Positions 1-10,378 of a DNA stretch of 64,000 nucleotides are shown in pieces. The stretch's first letter is position 1. The number at the start of each line of letters is the position of its first letter. The stretch spans positions 744,001-808,000 of the forward strand of contig CAOLHI010000076.1 of NCBI GenBank assembly GCA_948474755.1. Direction: 5' to 3'. The DNA comes from Ctenosaura bakeri. Its lineage: Eukaryota; Chordata; Lepidosauria; Squamata; Iguanidae. The translations under genes and the position numbers were made by a program. Below the pieces are notes generated by a model, which worked only from the letters and a program-made list of their open reading frames with translations, was not told the origin of the DNA and made no database searches.

Positions 1-147
1 TTTGCTTGAGCTTTTGTACATCTACCTGGTTGCCAAAAATTGTGGTAATGCTAGTCATGCCACATTTACTCAGCAAGAGCTTCTAGTTCAGGTTTCCCAG
101 TTTCTAATGTTCTGCTGTTGAATTCAGATACTCCAGGACAGGGCTGA

Positions 148-650
148 AGCATTTATTATTTGTTTTATTTTATTTATATCCTGTCTTCCTCCCAATGTTG
201 GACCCAAAGCAGCTATCATATGTGTCAAAACAAAATCTAGTAAAAATAATATATAGTAAGAAAAAGTTTTTTAAACCCTGACACAAGCAATCCAAATAAA
301 ATACTCATTTAAAAAATATGCACTTAAAAGATAGCAAAAAAAAAAAAAAGCTACATCTCCCCTATTAACAGATGCTTATGTCACAGCAAGTTAAGATCTG
401 AAAATTTTCACAAATAAAATAAAGTATTTACCTGCCCCCAGCAGCAAAGACCACAGAGGAAGGCTACTATGCATCTTATGTGTTTCCTCTCAGTCTCCCC
501 ACTGAAGGTAGTGGGACTGAAAGAAAGACCTCTCCTGAAGATGGTAAGACTCAGGCAGACAGAAAACACAAGAGGCTGCCATATACTGACTTGGATCATT
601 GGTCTACACAGATAAGTACTCTGCAGAATAACTGCCAATAACTCTTCAGC
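148..650 (-). mobile_element. L2-type LINE, 3' end fragment
   Basis: Read on the minus strand, this ends in an AT-rich tail (about 155-190). The T-rich plus-strand start followed by a 'tatcctgtctt' stretch is the reverse complement of the usual 'gcgggatataaataaa' L2 terminus. Around 480-560 the minus strand encodes a degraded match to the C-terminal part of the L2 reverse transcriptase ORF (RRGLSFSPTTFSGETERKH), aligned by eye with the better copy at 29.4 kb. It is 5' truncated and has stops and frameshifts, so it is a dead copy. Confidence 0.6.
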
Positions 651-1358
651 AAGGTAATAGGAATGTCAACAGAAGCTAGGGAGTTTCCTGTTCAGGAAGA
701 ATTTCCCTTCAGGGATAAGGGTGAAATGGTTTTGATGATCCAAATGGGTCATGAGCATACAGTAGAAGAGTGTGCAAAGTGTGCAAAGTGAAGCCCTGGG
801 ACAACATGTAGCTTGCCAAGTCTTTTTGGTGGCCCATGACTTGTCTAGACTACCCAGACAATACTTTTTCCACCCCCCACAAGGTGAATCACTTGTCTCA
901 AGGAGTGGCAATTCACCTTTCAATATATTATATGGTTTCATTGCACAGTTTATTCATAAAAAAACCCAGACATTTTTCAAAATTAGAAGTGGCTTTCCAG
1001 CCACTTTCGTCTGTTTGTTTGTTTGTACGTTTGTTTGGCATCTTGGCAGTCCATTTAGACCCTGAAAATTACTCCTTGGACTTGCCATAGTTGATTACCT
1101 CAGCAGCAGAGCATGGTAGCCTGGTAAAGAGGGCAAAGGGAAAAGGTTATAGGGGAAAATTCACATGCCAGGGAAGTTTGGAGAGGGACACCAAGTACAG
1201 GTTGTTTCTGTACTAAAACTAGGAACCTCTAAGCTAATGATGGAGACTTAATGCTTGGTTTTAAAGAACTTTTAGTCATTCCTCCACATTTTTTAGTTTG
1301 ATCTTTGCCAATTTGATGATTTACGAATCATTTGCTGCCACCTTTGCTTACCTTGAGC
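651..1358. other. No recognisable feature
   Basis: Ordinary AT-rich sequence. There is a short TTTG run near 1012-1036. Several overlapping short ORFs show no recognisable protein signature. Confidence 0.5.
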
Positions 1359-1735
1359 ACTCACAGAGTGATTGGGTGGCAGGGAGACAAGGGGAAGGGA
1401 TGGACGAGCATGAGGAGGGAGGGTGTTTGTGTGTGTTCCCTTGCTCACTCACTCTCTTGGGTGAGTGGGTGGGTGAGGAAGGGGATGGGATGGGTTGGGA
1501 TGGGGTAGGGACAGAAGGGAGGGTGCACATGAAGCTGATGGGAGGGGAGTATGAGGTGTGAGGGCACTCATGCACTTACTCACTTATGTGGGTGGGCAGA
1601 AGGGGATGGGATGGGATGGGATGGGGGAATGAGAGGAGAAGGGGGGCACATGTGCATTCCCTTGCGCTCTCAGTCAGTTGGGAAGATGGAAGCTATTCAT
1701 GGTTTTCCACTTGCAGGGGTCCTGCACTCCTAACT
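1359..1735 (+). repeat. G-rich imperfect tandem block (GGGAT type)
   Basis: The plus strand holds repeated GGGAT/GGGTGAGT units, with two denser blocks at about 1462-1515 and 1590-1650. The two halves (about 1370-1530 and 1540-1700) repeat the same order of a 'CCCTTGC..CTC' segment, a G-rich run and a 'GGGxGCACATG' segment, which suggests an old duplication of roughly 170 bp. Many GGG runs lie close together, so G-quadruplex formation is plausible. ORFs here are low complexity and not credible. Confidence 0.7.
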
Positions 1736-1754
1736 TCTGCAAAAGCAGAGGGCA

Positions 1755-2330
1755 GACTGTATTTGTTTGTTTAATGTATTTAATGTACATCCTGACATCC
1801 TTCCAACATGGGATCCAAGATAGCATATAGCATTTTAAAAGCACAAAACATATAAAAAACTATTAATACAAAAGCTACAACACAATTAAACTAAATTTCT
1901 GTTTTAAAAACATAAGATAAAAACAGTGTTAAAGACAAGCTAAAAGCATCATGAAAACTGATTAAAAACATAACAAAATAAAAAATACAACCCCCATAAA
2001 AACATCAGCTGCATACTCTAAAACCTGAAACTTTCCTTAAATAAAAAAAGGTCTTTACCTGACAGCAGAAAGACAGCAGAAAGAGAGTTAGCTGGATCAC
2101 CTGGGAAAGGGAGGTCCATAACTTGAGAGCAGCCACTGAGAAGGCTCTTTCTCACCTCCTCACCAGATATGCCTGTTATGGTGGTGGGACTGAGAGAAAG
2201 TCTTCCCTTGCAACTCTTATTGCTCAGATAGGCTGGAACTTTCAGAGAAGATAGAGAGCTAAAGCCTCCACCCTGTTGGAGCTCAGCAGAGGAGGAAACA
2301 ATGGCAGTGTTTCTATCAATTGTATACCAT
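1755..2330 (-). mobile_element. L2-type LINE, 3' end fragment
   Basis: The AT-rich, A-run-rich tail region (about 1760-2040) is followed by a segment at 2100-2260 whose reverse complement matches the L2 C-terminal coding region seen at 29.4 kb. Landmarks are 'gcagccactgagaaggc' and 'ggtggtgggactgag'. It is 5' truncated and interrupted by stops, with the same orientation as the copy at 148-650. Confidence 0.65.
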
Positions 2331-2937
2331 CTCCAGTTGTAAATTATCTTCTCAGATCAAGAAAAAAAATCTAAGGGATGGCCCCAAAAGGGTTACTGAG
2401 CTCAGAAGCTGTCATGGAAGTGTCTGAAGGAGCCCGGGATTCATCTTGCCTTCCTGTCATCACTCAACTAAGGAGCTGGAAAGCTCTTTCAGGGACATCG
2501 AGCTCATAAATCTTCTTTTTCTTTAACCTCTAGCTTTAAAACATCATGTTCTAACATTTGGAATTAAAGGAAATCTTGGTAAGCTGCCTTCTTTTTGAGA
2601 ATAAAGAAAGAAAATACAACTACAACCAATCAAAAAAGAATTAGCAATAACAAAATCTGAAAGATTTGAAAGGCTTAGTGAGATTTTTATATTTGGATTT
2701 AAGCATTTATTAATTTTGGATTACAAGATGGAAACAGTGTGTGAGAAACTCTACTTGTTTTGCTCAAGGAAAGCAGTGGGTTGAACTGGGCTGGACAAAG
2801 TTTGAAAACACTGATAAGGTTGGTTACTGTTTCTCAGATGTGTCAATGCTAAATCCTACTTACTTATAAAACAGTTGCACTGTGTTCCATAGGGCTCATT
2901 CCCAGGCACATGTGTACAGGACTGCAGCCTAAAACTC
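2331..2937. other. No recognisable feature
   Basis: AT-rich sequence without a credible ORF or repeat signature. Confidence 0.45.
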
Positions 2938-2939
2938 CA

Positions 2940-2971
<32 letters not shown>

Positions 2972-2993
2972 GATCATCATCATCATCATCACC
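2938..2993. repeat. Compound microsatellite (CATCGT)n / (ATC)n
   Basis: About five copies of a CATCGT hexamer are followed, after a short break, by about six ATC trimers. It probably grew from the simple-repeat tail of the neighbouring L2-like sequence (2994-3357). Confidence 0.9.
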
Positions 2994-3357
2994 ATTCCCA
3001 CATCTTTCCCAATCCTGGAATTTATGCCAGCTCACATATTATTAAAACAAATGCAAATTAAAAACAAACAAAACAAAACATTGGTAAAATATACATGAAT
3101 ATATATTTATGTATGTGTTATTTTTAAAAATAATTGCATAATATGTGGAATTAAAATAATCCAAAATCCCTTAAAAGACAGACTATTTAAAAAAATCAAC
3201 GAAACACCATTAAAAGTCTATCATGGAGAATTCCTAAATGCCCAACAGAATAGCAGTTTTCACTTGCCATTGAAGGTAAAAGAAACTAAGAGCCATCCTA
3301 GCTTCTCTAGAGATAGAGTTTCAAATTTTAGGAGCAGCCACTAGGAAGACCCTTTCC
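2994..3357 (-). mobile_element. Probable L2-type LINE 3' end, degraded
   Basis: A simple-repeat tail at 2938-2993 precedes an A-rich region. At about 3320-3350 there is a short segment ('ggagcagccactaggaagac') resembling the L2 coding landmark found in the copies at 2.1 and 29.5 kb. Only this motif and the layout support the call. Confidence 0.4.
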
Positions 3358-3589
3358 CTTGTTCCAATCAAATGTTCCTGGGAATGTCGTAGGATGGAGA
3401 GTCTTCTCTTTGAAGAAGATTGAACATGTTCATATAGGAAGATATAGTCCTTCAAACAGCCTGGACCTGCAACTGGAGCATAACAAAGCAGCTATCATTT
3501 TGAACACGGAGTATTTAAATATATTATTGTTACACCTTATGTTTTTTAACAGACTGTACTCTACCCATACCGTACAACATTTCATGAAT

Positions 3590-3917
3590 GAAAACTGGAA
3601 CGCATGTTGCCAAGCAATATCATTGTGTGGTCAAAATGGCATAAATTATTAACGAGGAACAACACACAAGCTAGGAGCAGCAGCAGTTTTCTTTTGCCTG
3701 ACTCTATTGGGAAGGACAAGATTTTGCTCCCACCTATCTTCTCCCCACTATTGAGTTACTGAGTACAAACTACTTTTGCATTTTGAACTCAGATTGCAGC
3801 AATTAAACTAAACTGAGAATTGGGGTAAGGGGGAGAAGAGAGAGAAATGCTGAAAACATGGGACAACAAAGAATCAATCAAGACTGTCCCTGCCAAATGG
3901 GGCTAGTTGGAGGGTGT
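3590..3917 (-). repeat. U1 dispersed repeat, copy 1 (unclassified)
   Basis: This is one of five copies in the window of a roughly 350-bp repeat that I do not recognise by name (others at 22.7, 28.7, 30.5 and 43.3 kb). Shared landmarks on the element's sense strand, in order: a dATTTGRCAGRGACAGT-like start, a 'cccagtttctctctcc' segment, 'gagttcaaagt', 'cccttcccagtagactcagg', 'ttattaat..ttttgccatcttga' and 'gcttggccacatgt'. This copy is antisense, with its start near 3917 and its end near 3590. No terminal inverted repeat, poly-A tail or ORF is obvious. Confidence 0.65.
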
Positions 3918-4018
3918 TTTAAGGTACTTTTAAAATGTTTTGCACTGTTTTAATTGGTTTTTATTTGCTCATTGCCTCAGGAGCCAACACAGAAATTCTT
4001 TAAATAAATAAATAAACT
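3918..4018 (+). mobile_element. Probable L2-type 3' terminus
   Basis: A 'gttttaattggtttttatt' stretch is followed by a tail ending in AAATAAATAAATAAA, typical of L2 3' ends on the sense strand. It is short and diverged. Confidence 0.4.
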
Positions 4019-5358
4019 GACTACAATGAATCAATCAACACTGTTGTGCAAAGAACTATGGAAAGGGAAGCGTACCTTGATTTCAAAAAGGCTATTTACT
4101 CACATGCAGTGGGAGGACCACATGTTCCTCTCCACAGAGGAATACCCTATGTTTGAAGCCAGTCCTGTGTCATAAGAGTAGTCTCCAGTCTAAGTTGGTT
4201 TAAAAATAAAAATAAATTATCCAAAGGATAGGGAGCTTGAACATAAGCTGGGAAAGCATGCAGGTCACCATCTTCCCTGCTATGTGAAATTCGTGCAATT
4301 CGAAATTTGCTCTACAATTAAATAACTTTCACTCTATTCAGGATCTAATCTCAGGAATGTCTGCACTAAATAGCTATAGATCTGCCTGGGCATACATGAC
4401 ACTGAGTAAAATTCAGCTCAATACTATCTGAAGCAGTCCAATTTTAGTTAATATATTGATGTTGTGACCATTGACATAATACAAACACAGGTTTTTTTAA
4501 TTCCCTGTGGTGCTAGCACACTATGTATTATTAGGTAAGTTTCAAATCGAAAAGCATAATGATGGACTCAGTGTGAATGAAAGGGTATTTGTATATCTAG
4601 ATAATTCAGAGAAGCAAAATGAAGCACTTTCTGAAATGTTTCTCTTACTCACACATATTTAAAATTACATGTTGGGTAAATATATAATTTAAATAGAATA
4701 ATTCAAAAGATACCCCTGTGATCTCTAATTAAACTGAAAAAGGCAAGATTACTATAAACAACTAGTGGTTTGCAATAGTAAGTGGCCCATCTTGGTCAAT
4801 TTTTCCCTTGTGAGTTATAAATTCTCCCTATTTGCTAAGTCAGCCAATTGATACACTTGAATAAGTCAGGATAATTGATAGCCTCTGTGTAAAAATCTAT
4901 TGCTGAGCAGATCAGTAGGTCCGTATTTGTAAAGTTCCAAGCAAAATCTTTTTAACCCCATCACAATGACCTCAGTGATGAACAGATCTTATATGTTTTG
5001 CAAGACTGATAATGAGACATATCTGTGTTTCCCTTCTTCCATTTTGCCCAGCCTAATTTATGGATGGGAACAGTATCTTAAAATCCCATTTACAACACTT
5101 TCAAAATTATCAGTATTTTTTTTCAAAAAGTGCGTAAAATCTAGTACTGCAAAGTAACAGTACTCAGAACCCAAATATCATTATTATAACACATGGACTT
5201 AGAAATATACATGAAAATATAATTTTTTAAAGATGTCCCATAGTAAGTGAAGACCATAGTCCTATTCATGCTTGCTTGGAAGTCAACCATGTTGGAAGCA
5301 AGCCTCTCTTGAATAAGAATGCAGAGGCTGGGTGGGAGAGTAAATATCTAGCTCCCAG
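4019..5358. other. No recognisable feature
   Basis: AT-rich sequence. The short ORF at 4966-5157 has no recognisable domain. I see no repeat landmark that can be defended. Confidence 0.45.
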
Positions 5359-5361
5359 CAT

Positions 5362-5386
5362 TTTATTTATTTATTTATTTATTTAA
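5362..5386. repeat. (TTTA)n microsatellite
   Basis: About six tandem TTTA units. It may be the tail of an antisense LINE, but the downstream sequence is not clear enough to say. Confidence 0.8.
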
Positions 5387-5499
5387 CCTCAGTTCTTCCT
5401 TGGAGCATTGTCCCTACCCACCTGCCCTCTGTCAAAGTTGTTCTGAGTATTTGGCTTGTGTAACATTGTCTGATAAGAATTCTGTACTCACTTCATCAC

Positions 5500-5830
5500 A
5501 ACTTTTTCTTGGTTTGGTGTAGGATCTGGATCCAGGACATCATTTTTCAGGGTCTGCTAGTAATACAATGTGGGGTTCCCTTTAAGGGACTAAGGGGGTG
5601 TGGGCAGAGATGGTCATGCCCACCTCAGGGGGTGGGTTGTTCCCTCACACAACATGGTGACAGGTGGAGACCACACAGTAGTGTCCGCTCATGGGGATCC
5701 CCACTCACCTGTCATCCTGCTGGCACTAGCACTTGTGGCAGAAGTTTGGCTCATCCATCAACAGGAAGGTTGGTTGACGCCTGGATCCAGACCCATGTGT
5801 GTGCCAAACCTATAAGTTGTGGCCTACTTT
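5500..5830. other. GC-richer island of unknown nature
   Basis: This is more GC-rich than its surroundings, with a 115-codon ORF (5509-5856) that has no recognisable domain. The reverse complement shares scattered wording with 41430-41760 ('gatccag..accaacc..cctg'), so both may be old copies of one repeat such as an LTR. The match is too weak to assert. Confidence 0.3.
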
Positions 5831-6286
5831 GTGCCAAAGAAAGCTATGAGTCTTAGTGTCTTATTATCAAGCAGAGTGGGACTTGCCCCTGAGCACACAA
5901 CTCTCAGATTGTCTCGGGCATGGCCTTACTGGCTGGAGTATTTTGGGAGTTGTGATTCAAATTCCAAATCCATTAATTCTAGTAAAATCCCACTAGTGCT
6001 GTGCAAGAGGTTCTGCAACTCATTGTACAACCTATTATGTAACTACTTTGCACAACTACTTTCACAATAAAAAGGTATTGGAAATCACCAATGCACCAAC
6101 TCTGAAAATACACAACTACTGGTGCAAGAAGAAAAGTGACATATTTGGATACAAAGGTTCCTTTATAAGTTCTGCTGCTGTGTAGCCCTTCCAGTCTGCA
6201 GGTGTATCATTGTCGGACTTTTTAAATAATACTTTTAACATTTTCCACACAAAAAAATACATAAATGATTATATGATAGAAACAGA

Positions 6287-6715
6287 GGCCCTTTTCGCAT
6301 GCTTTTTTTTTGCATGAGCGCCCCTTGAGCATCGTGTGAGTTGGAGCGGCGCTCCGTATGACACACTCCCCCTCGCGCAATGCTCACGAGGCTAAAGCGG
6401 GGCACGTGCACATGTTTTGATTTTTGGCTTTAAGCTGAAAATGCCCTGCGCTCGCGCAATTCTCGCAGCACCCTCGCGCACTTATCTGTGTGCGGTGTGT
6501 CAGCAAGGCAGCCCGGTCACGCTTCCTTCCCCCCGCACAGCCTACAACTCCCAGACTGCACTGCGGAAGAAAGGAGTGGGGCGCTCGTGCAACAGTCGCG
6601 CTAGAAGGAAGGCATGCAGGAGGCAAAAAGGGCTGTCGTGAACAGCTCGTGTGAGTGGCTGCTCGTGCAAGCGCCGCTCCCCGCTGCCGCAATGAGGTAA
6701 GGTGCAAAAAGGACC
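6287..6715 (+). mobile_element. Family A GGCC-ended DNA element (non-autonomous)
   Basis: The left end GGCCCTTTTCGCA and right end TGCAAAAAGGACC are inverted repeats. The element is flanked by AGA at 6284-6286 and 6716-6718, a clean 3-bp target duplication. It is 429 bp, CpG-rich and has no transposase ORF. A palindrome around 6417-6443 is shared with the other family A copies. A minus-strand segment at about 6477-6490 corresponds to the conserved GGTAAGTGCG motif of the family. ORFs of up to 120 codons crossing it are by-products of its GC content. Confidence 0.85.
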
Positions 6716-7509
6716 AGAAAAACGACATCTAAGCAAAGATAAAAACATGTGAATTAAAAGTAACAAAGGAATTGACTTTCCCCTACCTCTTGTTCCCAGC
6801 CTCTCAAAAAAAAAAGGATATCTAACCTTCTCTTCTTCTCCATCCCCCAATTCATACTTTTTAAAAGATGAAGCATATATTTCTGATAATGCATCTAACA
6901 CCAAACCTCCATATTTCTTCTATTACATCCTGTTACAACATACCTGCATAATAATAAAATAATAAAAAAGCATTACCTAGCAAATAATATTGATACTGCG
7001 TATTGACTTAACTGCTTATTACTTTCACTAGTTAATAGTTTCAAATGTATCCATATCATTATAAATATAATCCAGTATCATCATCTAAAATCTGTGACTA
7101 TGTATTCACTGATTATAACTGTGAATTTATTATATAACATCATTGGCTTCCAGATACACCTGTACCATTTTATATTTAAAAAAAAACATTACAGATTTCA
7201 TAGACCTATCCATTTGCCATCCTAAATCTGTGACCATGTTAACCTACTTCAGCTAAATCTTCATCTTGAATTGAACTCCTCACTGCCAAAAAGCATGTGT
7301 CTCCTGATTGCTTCTCTTGTATCATTTTTTTTAAAAAAAATGCTATCCTAAAACAGCACTCATATTTTAGACATCTTTCCACTCCCTCACTTTCACAGAC
7401 TAAAACTGGCCTTACACACAACTTTATAAAATCACAATCTTGGGACAACATCCTTTTTTGTTTTTTTGTTTTGATTTTGTTCAGTTTGCATAGAGGTCCC
7501 AATTAAATT
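6716..7509. other. AT-rich stretch, nothing assigned
   Basis: Very AT-rich, with short homopolymer runs near 7170-7180 and 7327-7340. It could be flanking sequence of the L1-like unit that follows, but there is no diagnostic motif. Confidence 0.4.
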
Positions 7510-8560
7510 CACCCCCCTCCTTGGAGTGAAGTCTCTCTTTCATCAGTCCAAAACTTTCTGATCATAAATCTCTACAGTGGGAATACTTTCTGTGAACTCT
7601 GCTTCTGCTTGTTCTTGTCTCACCATCTGATTTTCATCTTGATTTGCTTCCATATCCAATTTGATGTCTTTCTCTGTATCTTCTGTATCTCTCCTTTTAC
7701 CTCTTGTTTCAGTTCCTTGAATTCTTGCTTCATGATGCCAACCATGGTCTTGAAATCTCCATGTAGTTGCTCCATTATTCCTTGTAGAAGATCATCTTAT
7801 TGTTACAAGAAAGAGTCCATTTTTCATTTAGTCCAGCAATTATAGAGTTAACAATTCACTTCTCTGAAATCTGGCTAGAGGTAGCCAAGAAAACAACATC
7901 AGTTGATAACATCATTGGCACTTTCGCACATTGTGATTTCCATATTGGAATCCAATGCCTTTTTGCAAGTAAAATGCAATTCAATCTATTCATAAAATAT
8001 ATGCACTTAAATGTAAAGATCTTTAGATCTTTAAAATGTCACCTCCCATTTTTGAATTCAACTCTCCTGGTCTTACTCAGTTCTTGATTGCAGAAAGATG
8101 GCAGCTGCAAGAAGCTCCTCTGACATGTCTTAATCAGAAGGATTCTCTACTTTTATGACTTCCAAGGTTAAGTAAGAATTATGGCTTAAATTAAGAACTG
8201 AGAATTCTTATTTTTGAAAAAAGCAGTTTGCTGCCATAGGGCCATCAGATCTTGCAATCTAAACAGCTGTGTTTACAGCAAAATATTATTCCCCTGATCT
8301 TTCCCATTCATAGTGCATTTACTAAAAAGTAAATGCATAAAATTGGAATTCTGGACTCAAATGGGTAATCCTCCATTCCCCTTTTATCAGGGGAGGGGGG
8401 TTAAAAACTCCAGTCAGATCCCTCTGGCTGGCATTTTATTGTGAAAGCTCTCCTGGTTGCTGGAAAAGCTGCCAGAAGCTTCTACGTGATGGTCTTCCAG
8501 AAGTCAGATTTATTGTCATACTTCAGATAGGCCATAGATCTTATTGTCCAGAAAAGTATA
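7510..8560 (-). mobile_element. Possible L1-type LINE 5' region / ORF1 remnant
   Basis: On the minus strand, about 7610-7830 encodes a short charged coiled-coil-like stretch (MEQLHGDFKTMVGIMKQEFK, then further E/K/Q-rich residues), as in L1 ORF1 proteins. A GC-richer stretch near 8390-8500 lies on the side where a 5' UTR would be. There are several stops. Another coiled-coil source cannot be excluded without a search. Confidence 0.4.
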
Positions 8561-8894
8561 TTGTCCAAGCTGTAGTTGGATGTATACTGTCTTAATTACA
8601 TTTAATTTCCCTTGAAATCAATGGCCCTGGTTTCAAGCAGTAGTCAGAACACAGATATGGAAGATGAGGAATTGGCATAGGCCATCTTGCTGTACCCTAA
8701 GAGATGGAAAATGTTTAGGTCCACCTACAATGTCAGTATCTCCTTAGAATTTGGGAGAATTATAGCTCAAAGGAGGCCTGCAAGAGGAGGGTAATGGCAG
8801 GATATTTTCATATATGTATGCCAGTACTAACTGTAGAGAGGACTCCAATTAAAGGTAAACACAATCACGTAGGGACAGGGGGGTGAAGGGGATG
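8561..8894. other. No recognisable feature
   Basis: Nothing distinctive apart from a short G-run just before the next element. Confidence 0.4.
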
Positions 8895-9071
8895 GTTTGC
8901 CCCCAGTGGCAACGTTTTGGGGGCATCTTTGGTCATAGCCACACCCCCGTGTGCCGTGGCCATGCCTCCACACACTGTGGCCATGCCCCTGTGCACCATG
9001 GCCATGCCCCACACCATAGCTACACCCCCTCCTGCCCCCCCATGCATTTCAAGCTCTGCCACTGGGCAAAC
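8895..9071. mobile_element. Inverted-repeat element with internal minisatellite (hAT-like ends)
   Basis: The ends GTTTGCCCCCAGTGGCA (8895) and TGCCACTGGGCAAAC (to 9071) are inverted repeats. The CAGTGGC core resembles hAT termini. About 8935-9030 contains four to five imperfect 20-bp tandem units built on 'TGGCCATGCCC'. No convincing 8-bp target duplication was found, so the superfamily is tentative. Confidence 0.5.
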
Positions 9072-10304
9072 AAAGTATTTTATTTGAATTGAAAAACACA
9101 CAAGAAATCAGACACTCTTGAGAGCCACACAAGGTTGTCAGAAAGTGAGGCAAGAAAGCTTGGATAGAGACAGATTGGCTGGAAAGGGTGATAGTTACCA
9201 GTCCTGAAGAACAGGCCACAGTAACATGGCTCAGACAGCATCTGGAGGTAGCACAGAAGAACAGCAGTCTGGGTTACTACGTACTACTTACTACAATTGG
9301 CTGGGGTCAAAGCTAAAGTTTTTATACCCTATTCCACACCCTGAAAGGGTGTATTTACAAAGCCATAATGGCTTTCCCACAGGCCTGAGAAAGGGGTCCA
9401 GAATTAGTTGATTGCTTAACTCCTGAGTGACAAAACTTTGGTGGGACTCATGATAATGTCTTAATATGGTCAGGTAGGGATTATAGGGAAGATCTCTGTA
9501 GGGTAAGGTTGAGTGATGGTCTTTGATTACTCACCAAATTGCACAGTTCACCTTTCATTGTATTCAAAACTGCTGAGAGCCTGAAGTGAGGAAGGGGTTA
9601 ACACAAACCCACCAATGTCAAGGTTTTCTGCATAATCCTATCTGAACTTTATGACTCTGAACACATCTTGGGTCAGTATGACTCTGATTGTGTTCTCTGG
9701 TCATTAATATGTCCAATTTATGAAAATCACATATCTCATAGGAGGGATGGTGGAGAATGGTAACATTACCAACATGTCTAAAGACCCAGTCTCTGATCTT
9801 GTGCCTGACTGATGACTTGGATTCTTGAACTCACAAACTGGTATTGAAGAGACAGAATCTCTTCAGCCTTTTCCTATCCCCAGCAATCAATTTACATCAT
9901 GCCAGATACTTCCTGCTCTCCAACATCCATTCAACAATGCTAAGGATGCACCAAGTAAGGAGTACAAAAGACATAAAGTCATAGCTTTTGTGCTTAACAA
10001 TACTATCCTACTTTTCACCTGTAGGGATCAGAGCTTGTAAAAGATAGTGAAGTTTTAAAAGATTTAAGACATCATTAGAAGCTAGGATTCTGTTAAATCA
10101 AGTTCCTTGCACCCAGGGATCTCTTCATGATTATACAAGCCTTTGCCTGTACAGCAATGGACAACCTCCAATGTAACCCCTGCAAAATAGTTTTTAAAAC
10201 ACACACATTTTTTTTTCTGCCTCAGATACCATCCATAAGGTTTTTGCCATGTTTTCCCCACAAATCATTTTAGCCAAGGAGAGCCCATTTTTACAACAGG
10301 AATT
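9072..10304. other. Unassigned, possible antisense LTR at about 9075-9560
   Basis: On the minus strand, a TATA-like GGGTATAAAAAC (9319-9330) lies about 240 bp upstream of an AAATAAAATAC poly-A signal (about 9076-9085), an arrangement seen in solo LTRs. I could not find clear TG...CA ends or a target duplication. The rest has no credible ORF. Confidence 0.25.
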
Positions 10305-10378
10305 GACCCAGAAGTCACTTATCATTTGGAATTTACTTCTCATTCATGTATTGTTTTTTAAAAGCCTACTTCTGGGTC
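10305..10378. repeat. Short inverted repeat (hairpin)
   Basis: GACCCAGAAGT at 10305-10315 pairs with ACTTCTGGGTC at 10368-10378, a perfect 11-bp stem. The flanking sequence is partly complementary too ('gcccattttt' against 'aaaatgggc'), so this may be part of an old foldback element. Confidence 0.6.

Noticed and set aside
5500..5830. Relationship to 41430-41760 as one LTR family
   Set aside because: Only scattered words are shared; I could not align them convincingly by eye.
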